Source: Opisthorchis felineus (Eukaryota > Platyhelminthes > Trematoda > Opisthorchiida > Opisthorchiidae). From it: 64,000 nt of DNA. The position numbers were made by a program, and so were the translations under genes. The stretch spans positions 36,390 to 100,389 of the forward strand of contig SJOL01003837.1 of assembly GCA_004794785.1 (NCBI GenBank), in the 5' to 3' direction. Below the pieces are notes generated by a model, which did no database searches, was not told the origin of the DNA, and worked only from the letters and a program-made list of their open reading frames with translations. Shown here piece after piece: positions 63,401-64,000 of the stretch; the first letter of the stretch is position 1, and every line of letters begins with the position of its first letter.

Positions 63401-63988
63401 GTTTATCTCTCTTACAAGAATACATGTCTTTGAACTTCTTAACCAGAAATCAGTTTCTATTGTCGACCAGAGGTGGTTGTATAATAATAGCTCATTGCCA
63501 TCGTTCATGGTGCGTTATACCTCACGCTGATTGTTTATATTAAAAAACAGAGGATGAACTAGGATATCTCGTGGGTTGAAAAATGGAAAACTTTAGGTTG
63601 AAAAACATATGAGGTGTTTACTGGTCAGTGTTGGAACGAACTGAGAAGGCCTGATGAAGCGCGCATCATATAAAGAAAGAAACTGAAAAATATGTAATGC
63701 ACATTCGGCAAGGTCGTCCGCTGACGGCAAGTGTGGACTAGTCGACAGACGTCGCGATGACTTAACACAGAAAAATCACATGAATTATAGTGAATCTAAC
63801 CAAGTACTGCAAATTTCATATTTCAACTGCACTTACAGTCATCAACATTGGTTGACGACCAACTGAGCATGATCAAACCAGGAGCCAGGGATTTGTGAAC
63901 CCGTTCAATATAAGGTTGGAACAGTGGGAGCAACGTAGATGGTACAGCATCAAATGCTTTATTTGTGCCGTTGACCATTTCCTTCATA
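25..63988 (-). CDS. DNAH5: Axonemal dynein heavy chain, DNAH5/DNAH8 class (gene span, 29 internal exons, both ends outside window)
   Basis: This gene encodes the motor subunit of ciliary outer dynein arms, an ATP-driven minus-end-directed microtubule motor in flagella and cilia (in flatworms: flame cells, larval ciliated plates, sperm). Exons in order from the N-terminal side: 63837-63988, 60757-60964, 58332-58546, 52825-53081, 52518-52718, 48349-48429, 44859-45409, 43704-44003, 42895-43135, 40478-40831, 38491-38886, 37953-38315, 35628-35800, 34788-35154, 31905-32099, 31486-31728, 30128-30671, 27879-27991, 26268-26687, 23993-24319, 18720-19167, 16622-17015, 12257-12764, 10505-10970, 9862-10049, 7905-8072, 7012-7222, 5885-6069, 25-219. 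Codon phase is continuous across all 28 junctions. Motifs seen include GPAGTGKT (AAA1), GPSGAGKT (AAA2), GEQ/GTAKT (AAA3) and GVGGSGKQ (AAA4). The order of blocks matches the DNAH5/DNAH8 pair; I cannot decide between the two human paralogues. The start codon, tail start, AAA5 remainder, AAA6 and C-terminus lie outside. No frameshift or internal stop was found, so the gene looks functional. Confidence 0.97.
1988..2167 (-). repeat. tRNA-derived SINE, family A, near full length
   Basis: The minus strand starts GGGGGCGAGATGGCTCAGCG, an A box (tggctcagcggttagagcg), then B box GGTTCGAACCC, the 'gtttgggcaacttggcag' body and the end '...ttgttacagctgaac'. It is the best reference copy of family A here. 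Confidence 0.8.
2885..5040 (-). mobile_element. RTE-like LINE, 5'-truncated and frameshifted
   Basis: Reading the minus strand, pieces in the order of an RTE polyprotein are: [11 protein letters not shown] (4.8 kb), [15 protein letters not shown] (4.43), [20 protein letters not shown] (4.3), [16 protein letters not shown] (4.1, first catalytic Asp kept), [12 protein letters not shown] (3.8, where the YADD box has become CAND), [28 protein letters not shown] (3.5), then [19 protein letters not shown] and [15 protein letters not shown] (3.2). No endonuclease is recognisable and at least four frame changes occur, so it is a dead copy. It lies in the same orientation as the host gene. Confidence 0.85.
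5885..6069 (-). CDS. DNAH5: Dynein exon 28: AAA5 start
   Basis: Acceptor TTTCAG ends at 6070, donor GTGAGT at 5879-5884, ends in phase 0. It encodes [36 protein letters not shown] and ends KIPFSE. 'GD.LL...FLSY.GPFN..FR' is diagnostic of the AAA5 entry. Confidence 0.97.
6070..7011 (-). other. Intron 27 (0.9 kb), nothing recognised
   Basis: A short tandem of 'gaggtacaaca'-like units occurs at 6840-6866. Confidence 0.5.
7012..7222 (-). CDS. DNAH5: Dynein exon 27: stalk coiled coil CC2
   Basis: Acceptor TTTCAG ends at 7223, donor GTAAGT at 7006-7011, ends in phase 1. It encodes [19 protein letters not shown], a heptad descending stalk helix, and ends [17 protein letters not shown]. This is the CC2 hallmark just before AAA5. 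Confidence 0.97.
7223..7904 (-). other. Intron 26 (0.7 kb), nothing recognised
   Basis: A plus-strand 133-codon frame overlaps exon 26 and is its shadow in part. Confidence 0.5.
7905..8072 (-). CDS. DNAH5: Dynein exon 26: microtubule-binding domain, second part
   Basis: 56 codons, phase 0; acceptor ACAG at 8073-8076, donor GTACTC at 7899-7904. It encodes [36 protein letters not shown] and ends KEVLPLK. 'CSWT.AM..Y/F..V' closes the MTBD and starts the descending helix. Confidence 0.96.
8255..8395 (+). repeat. Repeat with GATGTC/GAAACG stem-loop, copy 1
   Basis: Contains 'cgcactgatgatgtcacc', a TCACC/GGTGA stem, 'gaaacgtttgcaa' and 'gcccagctcagcgaaca', shared with 13720-13890. The motif looks hammerhead-like, but the base pair next to CTGATGA is missing. 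Confidence 0.5.
8812..9185. repeat. Hammerhead-bearing repeat, inverted double unit with intact ribozyme
   Basis: The left part (to about 8890) is minus-oriented and the right part plus-oriented. Arms 8832-8890 and 8939-8998 are near-perfect inverted repeats around a 'gcgatatctcgaatatcg' centre. The plus unit then runs through 'tttgcaaatgagtgtatttg', 'ccaatttgggttcaagtaga', 'ttgacggaagctcggggac', the hammerhead, and 'ccttatgagtagtgtatta'. Confidence 0.8.
9101..9143 (+). ncRNA. Type I hammerhead ribozyme, intact core
   Basis: Stem I strand GCCCAC (9101-9106), core CTGATGA (9107-9113), stem II GCCC (9114-9117) and GGGC (9124-9127) with loop CAAGAA, GAAA (9128-9131), minimal stem III CCGG (9132-9135), cleavage triplet GTC (9135-9137), stem I strand GTGGGC (9138-9143). 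Stems I and II are perfect. The predicted self-cleavage site is after C9137. The two-base-pair stem III without loop is typical of minimal hammerheads that work best as dimers. It lies antisense to the dynein gene. Confidence 0.75.
9862..10049 (-). CDS. DNAH5: Dynein exon 25: microtubule-binding domain, first part
   Basis: Acceptor AAAG ends at 10050, donor GTGAGT at 9856-9861. It encodes [20 protein letters not shown] and [17 protein letters not shown]. 'PP..I..IMD.VLLL' is the conserved start of the dynein MTBD. Ends phase 0 at NFPK. Confidence 0.95.
10050..10504 (-). other. Intron 24 (0.46 kb), nothing recognised
   Basis: No motif seen. Confidence 0.5.
10505..10970 (-). CDS. DNAH5: Dynein exon 24: stalk coiled coil CC1
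   Basis: Acceptor TAG at 10971-10973, donor GTAGGT at 10499-10504, ends in phase 1. It starts [20 protein letters not shown] and [12 protein letters not shown], then a long heptad coiled coil ([20 protein letters not shown] through [18 protein letters not shown]). This is the ascending helix of the stalk leading to the microtubule-binding tip. Confidence 0.98.
10971..12256 (-). other. Intron 23 (1.3 kb), two AT-rich microsatellites
   Basis: Contains imperfect 'tagtatat' repeats (11241-11291) and a 'tattgttgtattatat' tract (11841-11894). Nothing else recognised. Confidence 0.6.
12257..12764 (-). CDS. DNAH5: Dynein exon 23: AAA4
   Basis: Acceptor CAG at 12765-12767, donor GTAGGA at 12251-12256. 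It encodes [19 protein letters not shown], Walker B region [44 protein letters not shown] and [17 protein letters not shown]. These are invariant AAA4 blocks. Ends in phase 0. Confidence 0.98.
12815..13252. repeat. Hammerhead-bearing repeat, inverted double unit
   Basis: The left unit is in minus orientation (hammerhead 12841-12883, then the 'ggacccaaagtgg' and 'cactcatttgcaga' blocks to 'aactgaatgtgctgcac'). The right unit is plus ('ccttatgagcagtgt', 'cgatatcttgaatatcg', 'gtgcagcacattcag' to 'tgcatttgtcgaaa'). Arms 12990-13056 and 13123-13195 are inverted repeats and could fold back. Confidence 0.75.
12841..12883 (-). ncRNA. Hammerhead ribozyme motif, core intact, stem I weakened
   Basis: The minus strand reads CTGATGA, stem II GCCC/GGGC with loop CAAGAA, GAAA, CCGG and GTC. 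Stem I strands are GCCTAC and GTTCGC, with four of six pairs. The core residues are all present, but stem I is mismatched next to the active site. It is sense to the dynein pre-mRNA. Confidence 0.6.
13720..13890 (+). repeat. Repeat with GATGTC/GAAACG stem-loop, copy 2
   Basis: Shares 'gcgcactgatgatgtcgcc', 'gaaacgtttgcaag' and 'gcccaagctcggcgaaca'-like sequence with 8255-8395. It looks like a structured 3' end of a retroelement. Confidence 0.5.
14080..14340. repeat. Dispersed repeat, partner of 37515-37740
   Basis: Contains 'caattattccggtgagtcca', 'actcgagttttgctcttatt' and, at 14300, an A-box-like 'tggagtagtggtaccacgg'. The A-box-like part is plus here but minus in the 37.6 kb copy, so parts are rearranged. 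Confidence 0.45.
16622..17015 (-). CDS. DNAH5: Dynein exon 22: AAA4 P-loop
   Basis: Acceptor TAG at 17016-17018, donor GTAAAT at 16616-16621. It encodes [41 protein letters not shown], Walker [13 protein letters not shown] and ends FQITLTR in phase 2. AAA4 is a regulatory nucleotide site. The frame stays open upstream of the acceptor, but only this acceptor fits phase 1 without a stop. Confidence 0.97.
17016..18719 (-). other. Intron 21 (1.7 kb) with a SINE
   Basis: Holds SINE 17912-18060, a short piece of the hammerhead repeat (18388-18404, CTGATGAGCCCC only) and a hairpin at 17830-17849. Confidence 0.5.
17912..18060 (+). repeat. tRNA-derived SINE, family A, 5'-truncated
   Basis: Begins just before the B box 'ggttcgaaccc' and continues through 'gcttgggcaacctgcc' to 'ggatgttacagctgaacg'. 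The A box is missing, as usual for truncated insertions. Confidence 0.7.
18720..19167 (-). CDS. DNAH5: Dynein exon 21: AAA3
   Basis: Acceptor ACAG at 19168-19171, donor GTAAGT at 18714-18719, ends in phase 1. It encodes [18 protein letters not shown], then [19 protein letters not shown] and [17 protein letters not shown], invariant AAA3 blocks. Its first residue is Met, but this is an internal exon. Confidence 0.97.
19463..19614 (-). repeat. tRNA-derived SINE, family A, minus copy
   Basis: The minus strand shows a decayed A box, B box 'ggttcgaaccc' and the tail '...ggtgctacagctgaaag'. It abuts a poly-C run at 19606-19615. The inner body is shorter than at 1988-2167. Confidence 0.7.
21801..21970. 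repeat. 14-bp minisatellite (about 12 units)
   Basis: Unit 'gtgtagaacggggc' with variants. The four right-most units are near identical, while units to the left are progressively more diverged. The open frame through it on the minus strand is a by-product of the repeat. Confidence 0.9.
23478..23610 (-). repeat. Fragment of the hammerhead-bearing repeat, no ribozyme
   Basis: Carries 'ctcatttgcatgtcaatttg', 'gagactcagctgaaactctc' and 'ccttgtgagtagtgt' in family order, but not the hammerhead part. Confidence 0.6.
23732..23757. repeat. (GT)n microsatellite
   Basis: Thirteen GT units. Confidence 0.95.
23993..24319 (-). CDS. DNAH5: Dynein exon 20: AAA3 P-loop half and Walker B
   Basis: 109 codons, phase 0; acceptor CCAG at 24320-24323, donor GTTAGT at 23987-23992. 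It starts [10 protein letters not shown], completing GEQGTAKT, then [20 protein letters not shown] and Walker [12 protein letters not shown]3 gates motor regulation. Confidence 0.97.
24320..26267 (-). other. Intron 19 (1.9 kb), inside the AAA3 P-loop
   Basis: Contains a perfect 9-bp hairpin at 24541-24564; nothing else recognised. Confidence 0.5.
26268..26687 (-). CDS. DNAH5: Dynein exon 19: AAA2 to AAA3
   Basis: 140 codons, phase 0; acceptor TTTCAG ends at 26688, donor GTTAGT at 26262-26267. I chose this acceptor over the CAG nine bases downstream because the length then matches the family ([14 protein letters not shown]). It encodes [30 protein letters not shown] and ends VLLIGEQ, the first half of the AAA3 P-loop. 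Confidence 0.95.
26688..27878 (-). other. Intron 18 (1.2 kb), nothing recognised
   Basis: A minus frame near 27549-27749 looks weakly protein-like, but the flanking dynein exons join perfectly without it. Confidence 0.45.
27879..27991 (-). CDS. DNAH5: Dynein exon 18: AAA2
   Basis: Acceptor CAG at 27992-27994, donor GTAAGT at 27873-27878. It completes a Gly codon and reads [15 protein letters not shown], ending LGPKMQ in phase 0. Small AAA2 subdomain. Confidence 0.92.
27992..30127 (-). other. Intron 17 (2.1 kb), nothing recognised
   Basis: One CTGATGAG string at 28829 lacks the rest of a hammerhead. No repeat family recognised. Confidence 0.45.
30128..30671 (-). CDS. DNAH5: Dynein exon 17: AAA2 P-loop
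   Basis: Acceptor TAG at 30672-30674, donor GTAAGC at 30122-30127, ends in phase 1. It encodes [14 protein letters not shown], Walker [38 protein letters not shown] and Walker [24 protein letters not shown]2 binds but does not normally turn over nucleotide. It has [10 protein letters not shown] where most have FEPHNIDNAS, a conservative local change. Confidence 0.98.
30672..31485 (-). other. Intron 16 (0.8 kb) with a SINE
   Basis: Contains the plus-strand SINE at 31121-31317. Confidence 0.55.
31121..31317 (+). repeat. tRNA-derived SINE, family A
   Basis: A box 'tagcccagtggttaaggc' and B box 'ggttcgagccc' are 33 nt apart as in a tRNA. The body carries 'caagcttgggcaactt' and 'cttcggagtggcatgcagc'; the tail is AT-rich. 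It is the most complete head of the family here. It has gained a perfect 9-bp hairpin with a 4-nt loop (about 31184-31206). Confidence 0.75.
31486..31728 (-). CDS. DNAH5: Dynein exon 16: AAA1 small subdomain to AAA2
   Basis: 81 codons, phase 0; acceptor ACAG at 31729-31732, donor GTGAGC at 31480-31485. It encodes [18 protein letters not shown], then [20 protein letters not shown] and a DLFPGI block, all characteristic of AAA1 to AAA2. Confidence 0.97.
31905..32099 (-). CDS. DNAH5: Dynein exon 15: AAA1
   Basis: 65 codons, phase 0; acceptor ACAG at 32100-32103, donor GTGAGT at 31899-31904. It starts [19 protein letters not shown], the AAA1 sensor I segment, and ends [15 protein letters not shown]. 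Confidence 0.97.
32100..34787 (-). other. Intron 14 (2.7 kb), one tRNA-like SINE
   Basis: A possible SINE lies at 32214-32310. Nothing else recognised. Confidence 0.5.
32214..32310 (+). repeat. Possible tRNA-derived SINE head
   Basis: The A-box-like 'tggcccaatggttgaagc' is followed about 35 nt later by a weaker B box 'tgtcgaagctcag'. The body does not match the other SINE families in the window. Confidence 0.4.
34788..35154 (-). CDS. DNAH5: Dynein exon 14: AAA1 P-loop and Walker B (main ATPase)
   Basis: Acceptor ACAG at 35155-35158, donor GTAAGT at 34782-34787. It encodes [19 protein letters not shown], Walker [33 protein letters not shown] and Walker [12 protein letters not shown]1 is the site whose ATP hydrolysis drives motility; all catalytic residues are intact. 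Starts by completing an Arg codon, ends phase 0 after PEFGIFLTM. Confidence 0.98.
35155..35627 (-). other. Intron 13 (0.47 kb), nothing recognised
   Basis: No repeat or motif seen. Confidence 0.5.
35628..35800 (-). CDS. DNAH5: Dynein exon 13: end of linker to AAA1
   Basis: Acceptor CAG at 35801-35803, donor GTTAGC at 35622-35627, ends in phase 2. It encodes [12 protein letters not shown] and [20 protein letters not shown], the entry to AAA1 where the adenine base is bound. Confidence 0.97.
35801..37952 (-). other. Intron 12 (2.2 kb) with a dispersed repeat
   Basis: Contains a repeat at 37515-37740 related to 14080-14340. Nothing recognised in 35801-37500. Confidence 0.5.
37515..37740. repeat. 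Dispersed repeat, pair partner of 14080-14340
   Basis: Shares 'caattattctggtgagtcca' and 'actcgagtttcactcttatt' with the 14.1 kb copy. At its right end the minus strand reads 'tggagtagtggtaacacgc', which looks like a pol III A box, so this may be a tRNA-derived SINE of a third family. Confidence 0.45.
37953..38315 (-). CDS. DNAH5: Dynein exon 12: linker
   Basis: 121 codons, phase 0; acceptor CAG at 38316-38318, donor GTGAGT at 37947-37952. It starts [11 protein letters not shown] and contains [19 protein letters not shown] and [17 protein letters not shown], conserved at the linker C-terminal part. A 175-bp intron separates it from exon 11. Confidence 0.97.
38491..38886 (-). CDS. DNAH5: Dynein exon 11: linker
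   Basis: 132 codons, phase 0; acceptor ACAG at 38887-38890, donor GTATTA at 38485-38490. It encodes [20 protein letters not shown] and [16 protein letters not shown], the best-conserved linker sequence in all dyneins. Ends QLDPPVMAQ. Confidence 0.97.
39332..39391. repeat. (TAGG)n microsatellite
   Basis: About eleven TAGG units turning into CAGG units at the right end. A CCAG-rich tract (39268-39320) of complementary character lies just upstream. Confidence 0.95.
39995..40150 (+). repeat. Hammerhead-bearing dispersed repeat, degenerate plus copy
   Basis: Shows the 'gggtccaagtagagcacgag' block, a decayed hammerhead at 40069-40110 (CAGATGA, AAGAAAGGC, AAGA, CCGGTCC) and the downstream 'ccttatcattaatgtg' block, in the same order as 9045-9185. 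Confidence 0.6.
40478..40831 (-). CDS. DNAH5: Dynein exon 10: linker region
   Basis: 118 codons, phase 0 at both ends; acceptor TAG at 40832-40834, donor GTGAGT at 40472-40477. It encodes [35 protein letters not shown] and [18 protein letters not shown]. These are hallmark DHC_N2 linker blocks; the linker swings on ATP binding to give the power stroke. Confidence 0.97.
40832..42894 (-). other. Intron 9 (2.1 kb), nothing recognised
   Basis: Contains a 120-codon plus-strand frame (41560-41922) with no recognisable family; probably chance. Confidence 0.45.
42895..43135 (-). CDS. DNAH5: Dynein exon 9: tail to linker (DHC_N2 start)
   Basis: The acceptor ACAG is at 43136-43139 and the donor GTAAGC at 42889-42894. 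It reads [17 protein letters not shown], then [17 protein letters not shown] and [17 protein letters not shown], marking entry into the DHC_N2 region. Ends in phase 0. Confidence 0.95.
43136..43703 (-). other. Intron 8 (0.57 kb), nothing recognised
   Basis: Plus-strand short frames only. Confidence 0.5.
43704..44003 (-). CDS. DNAH5: Dynein exon 8: tail, before linker
   Basis: The acceptor CAG is at 44004-44006 and the donor GTGAGT at 43698-43703. It encodes [17 protein letters not shown], a near-invariant block of DNAH5/DNAH8, then a leucine-rich helix and QQLLEFQN. Starts with one base completing a codon and ends in phase 2. Confidence 0.95.
44004..44858 (-). other. Intron 7 (0.86 kb), nothing recognised
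   Basis: No repeat or open frame of note. Confidence 0.5.
44859..45409 (-). CDS. DNAH5: Dynein exon 7: N-terminal tail (large)
   Basis: The acceptor CAG is at 45410-45412. It reads [10 protein letters not shown], then [18 protein letters not shown] and [16 protein letters not shown], the most conserved tail block of outer-arm heavy chains (R.I.DLDD.R..M..L; P.EESYALL.RY). The 3' end is the least certain in the chain. I chose donor GTGTTT (44853-44858), leaving phase 2 and joining to GPMEPG; an alternative phase-2 donor, GTCTGC, a few codons earlier also works. Confidence 0.9.
45839..46040 (+). repeat. tRNA-derived SINE with hammerhead-like core (SM-alpha-like), copy 1
   Basis: The head 'cgtggccgaacggttaag' is a good A box and 'ggcctcgagactcc' is B-box-like. 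A motif CTGATGA (45926-45932) is followed after a shrunken stem II by GAAAC (45941-45945). Compared with 47019-47190 the stem II has lost about six bases, so this copy should be inactive. Confidence 0.5.
46781..46843 (+). repeat. SINE tail fragment, same family as 45839
   Basis: Shares the 'gattggcttcact.acgggacgaa' and 'ttctccttatactac' tail blocks with 45978-46040; the head is not recognisable here. Confidence 0.4.
47019..47190 (+). repeat. tRNA-derived SINE with hammerhead-like core (SM-alpha-like), copy 2
   Basis: The head 'gctcgtggccaaagtgttac' resembles a pol III A box, followed by a B-box-like 'ggctcgagactc'. At 47107-47130 is TTGATGA, a stem-loop GTTCC/GGAT and GAAT, one or two changes from a hammerhead core. 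Architecture (tRNA-like promoter plus hammerhead) recalls SM-alpha of Schistosoma; this is an inference from layout. Confidence 0.5.
48349..48429 (-). CDS. DNAH5: Dynein exon 6: N-terminal tail (small exon)
   Basis: An 81-bp, 27-codon exon, phase 0 at both ends. The acceptor CAG is at 48430-48432 and the donor GTAAGT at 48343-48348. It encodes [19 protein letters not shown], aligning with the 'I..FI...P.LS.FE' block of DNAH5/DNAH8. It has no ATG and is easy to miss. Confidence 0.88.
49335..50190 (+). mobile_element. RTE-like LINE, heavily degraded fragment
   Basis: Conceptual pieces in changing frames read [14 protein letters not shown], then [13 protein letters not shown] (expected DF..AFDS), a segment ending APTKCETRH, and a block like '[14 protein letters not shown]'. 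They run in the usual order of an RTE reverse transcriptase and continue to about 50190. Many stops and frameshifts make it a dead copy. It is in antisense orientation to the dynein gene and is a different, more diverged copy than that at 2885-5040. Confidence 0.7.
52352..52391. repeat. (AAAT)n-like microsatellite
   Basis: Imperfect run of AAAT units within intron 5; the motif is interrupted twice. Confidence 0.8.
52518..52718 (-). CDS. DNAH5: Dynein exon 5: N-terminal tail
   Basis: The acceptor CAG is at 52719-52721 and the donor GTAAGC at 52512-52517, phase 0 at both ends (67 codons). It encodes [17 protein letters not shown], a charged helical segment, and ends [10 protein letters not shown] 106-bp intron separates it from exon 4, the smallest in the window. 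Confidence 0.9.
52825..53081 (-). CDS. DNAH5: Dynein exon 4: N-terminal tail
   Basis: The acceptor CAG is at 53082-53084 and the donor GTAAGT at 52819-52824. It continues exon 3 as ...[18 protein letters not shown]..., then [19 protein letters not shown], matching the tail of DNAH5/DNAH8. It ends with a short glutamine run (QQQQQR) in phase 0. Confidence 0.92.
54690..55040. repeat. Hammerhead-bearing dispersed repeat, degenerate copy
   Basis: It shares the 'gggagactcaactgaa...ctgcacaaggcc' block, the 'gacatccaagaaatcg' centre, a degenerate hammerhead (54871-54909, minus) and a second 'gagactcaaccgaatc' block near 55012. Order and orientation resemble the copies at 12.8 and 8.8 kb, with more decay. 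Confidence 0.6.
54871..54909 (-). ncRNA. Degenerate hammerhead motif
   Basis: The minus strand reads CTGATAT instead of CTGATGA, then a weak stem II with CAAGAA loop, and GAAACCGGTC intact. The GAAA-stem III-GTC part is preserved but the catalytic turn is damaged, so it is probably inactive. Confidence 0.35.
55041..55277 (+). mobile_element. CR1-like LINE reverse transcriptase fragment
   Basis: A 78-codon plus-strand frame whose end reads [18 protein letters not shown], resembling the 'YK.YVRPHLEYA' motif at the end of the RT domain of CR1/Jockey-type LINEs. The preceding helix ([10 protein letters not shown]) also fits. No catalytic residues are included. It starts directly after a hammerhead repeat copy, which could be coincidence. 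Confidence 0.4.
56285..56480 (-). repeat. Hammerhead-bearing dispersed repeat, partial copy
   Basis: Minus orientation. It carries the hammerhead-like block 56321-56363, then (reading along plus) the shared segments ending in the 'cactcatttgcaaa' block. It matches the copies at 12815-13252 and 8812-9185 over about 180 nt. Confidence 0.75.
56321..56363 (-). ncRNA. Hammerhead ribozyme motif, one core base changed
   Basis: On the minus strand the order is stem I strand GCCTAC, core CTAATGA (expected CTGATGA), stem II GCC/GGC with a larger loop, GAAA, CCGG, TC, then GTGGGC. All six stem I pairs can form (one G-T wobble). The G-to-A change hits the invariant G of the core and should strongly reduce or abolish cleavage. 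It lies in the sense orientation of the dynein pre-mRNA. Confidence 0.55.
57451..57497. repeat. (AT)n microsatellite
   Basis: About 23 uninterrupted AT dinucleotides within intron 3, likely polymorphic. Confidence 0.95.
58025..58234 (-). other. Unassigned open frame in intron 3
   Basis: A 69-codon minus-strand frame ending in a lysine-rich tail and a stop. It contains [20 protein letters not shown], which looks protein-like. No acceptor in the right phase joins it to dynein exon 3, so it is not part of the dynein chain as I read it. It may be chance, a retrocopy fragment or the last exon of a nested gene. I do not recognise the family. Confidence 0.25.
58332..58546 (-). CDS. DNAH5: Dynein exon 3: N-terminal tail
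   Basis: The acceptor ACAG is at 58547-58550 and the donor GTAAGT at 58326-58331. It reads [16 protein letters not shown] near the start and [14 protein letters not shown] at the end, both matching the DNAH5/DNAH8 tail. The middle is shorter than I recall for vertebrate DNAH5. It includes a pyrimidine-rich, in-frame 42-nt stretch (58370-58411) bounded by GT and CAG that could be a very small intron; with or without it the frame stays open. The exon ends in phase 1. Confidence 0.85.
58547..60756 (-). other. Intron 2 (2.2 kb), nothing recognised
   Basis: It has AT-rich stretches and short ORFs only. The plus-strand ORF at 59390-59668 resembles no family I know. Confidence 0.5.
60757..60964 (-). 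CDS. DNAH5: Dynein exon 2: N-terminal tail
   Basis: The acceptor CAG is at 60965-60967 and the donor GTACGT at 60751-60756. The exon joins exon 1 in phase 1 (giving ...[11 protein letters not shown]...) and ends in phase 2. It encodes [17 protein letters not shown], matching the 'R.D.VL..M....LC.L' block of the DNAH5/DNAH8 tail. Confidence 0.9.
62359..62898 (-). other. Unassigned 179-codon open frame in intron 1
   Basis: The longest non-dynein frame in the window, minus strand, ending at a stop at 62359 and beginning at the edge of the hammerhead repeat (62905). The composition is protein-like (rich in Y, F, C), without a signal peptide or clear membrane segment. No family recognised; chance cannot be excluded in a 64-kb window. 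Confidence 0.25.
62905..63395. repeat. Hammerhead-bearing repeat, inverted double unit
   Basis: A minus-oriented hammerhead-like block at 62924-62967 and a plus-oriented one at 63161-63206 flank about 190 nt. The plus unit then continues through 'ccttatgagtagtgtgttcc', 'cgatatcttgaatgccgtac', 'gtgcagcacattcagc' to 'catcaaaaa' near 63390. Both ribozyme cores are decayed (CTAATGG; TTGGTGA with CAAA). Confidence 0.65.
63837..63988 (-). CDS. DNAH5: Dynein exon 1 of window: N-terminal tail (DHC_N1)
   Basis: The acceptor CAG lies at 63989-63991 and the donor GTAAGT at 63831-63836. The exon starts with one base completing the previous codon and ends in phase 1. It encodes the tail segment with [15 protein letters not shown], the typical 'PGL..L.W.S.N' block of the DHC_N1 region that binds intermediate chains and other heavy chains. 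Upstream exons lie beyond 64000. Confidence 0.88.
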
Positions 63989-64000
63989 CTGAGTAGAAAG

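Larger units (their letters stand above)
60965..63836 (-). other. Intron 1 (2.9 kb) with inverted hammerhead repeats and an unexplained ORF
   Basis: The right part (62905-63395) holds two inverted copies of the hammerhead-bearing repeat. A 179-codon minus-strand ORF (62359-62898) abuts it. I recognise nothing in 60965-62350. Confidence 0.6.

Overview
This window is eukaryotic: one large, intron-rich gene read on the minus strand, with introns full of degenerate retroelements. Coding exons, donor and acceptor sites, an RTE-type LINE, tRNA-derived SINEs and hammerhead-ribozyme repeats together suggest a parasitic flatworm, most likely a trematode. I cannot fix the genus from sequence alone.

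The gene is an outer-arm axonemal dynein heavy chain of the DNAH5/DNAH8 (gamma-type) class. I could chain 29 exons from 63988 down to 25. Every junction has AG acceptors and GT donors, with compatible codon phase throughout. The pieces sum to about 8.46 kb of coding sequence (about 2,820 codons), against roughly 4,600 residues for a full protein of this class. The window lacks the start of the N-terminal tail (beyond 64000) and everything after the early AAA5 region (below 25). Reading right to left, the order is: tail (63988-43704), tail-to-linker and linker (43135-35628), AAA1 (35154-31486), AAA2 (30671-26268), AAA3 (26687-18720), AAA4 (17015-12257), stalk helix CC1 (10970-10505), microtubule-binding domain (10049-7905), stalk helix CC2 (7222-7012), start of AAA5 (6069-25). 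P-loops of AAA1 to AAA4 are all present; that of AAA3 is split by an intron.

The introns (106 bp to 5.7 kb) hold a truncated RTE-like LINE at 2885-5040 (minus), a second, more decayed one at 49335-50190 (plus), a CR1-like reverse-transcriptase scrap at 55041-55277, and tRNA-derived SINEs near 2.0, 17.9, 19.5, 31.1, 32.2, 45.8 and 47.0 kb. There is also a 14-bp minisatellite at 21801-21970 and several microsatellites.

The most interesting system is a dispersed repeat of about 290 nt, seen at seven places, that carries a type I hammerhead ribozyme motif. One copy (9101-9143, plus) has an intact core and perfect stems I and II. Several copies are arranged as a minus-oriented unit followed by a plus-oriented unit, and their ends are circularly permuted, as expected for retrozyme or Penelope-like (pLTR) sequences. 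A second SINE family (45839, 47019) joins a tRNA-like head to a decayed hammerhead-like core, as in the SM-alpha elements of schistosomes. Hammerheads are known from flatworm repeats; the specific families here may be undescribed, but I cannot check that.
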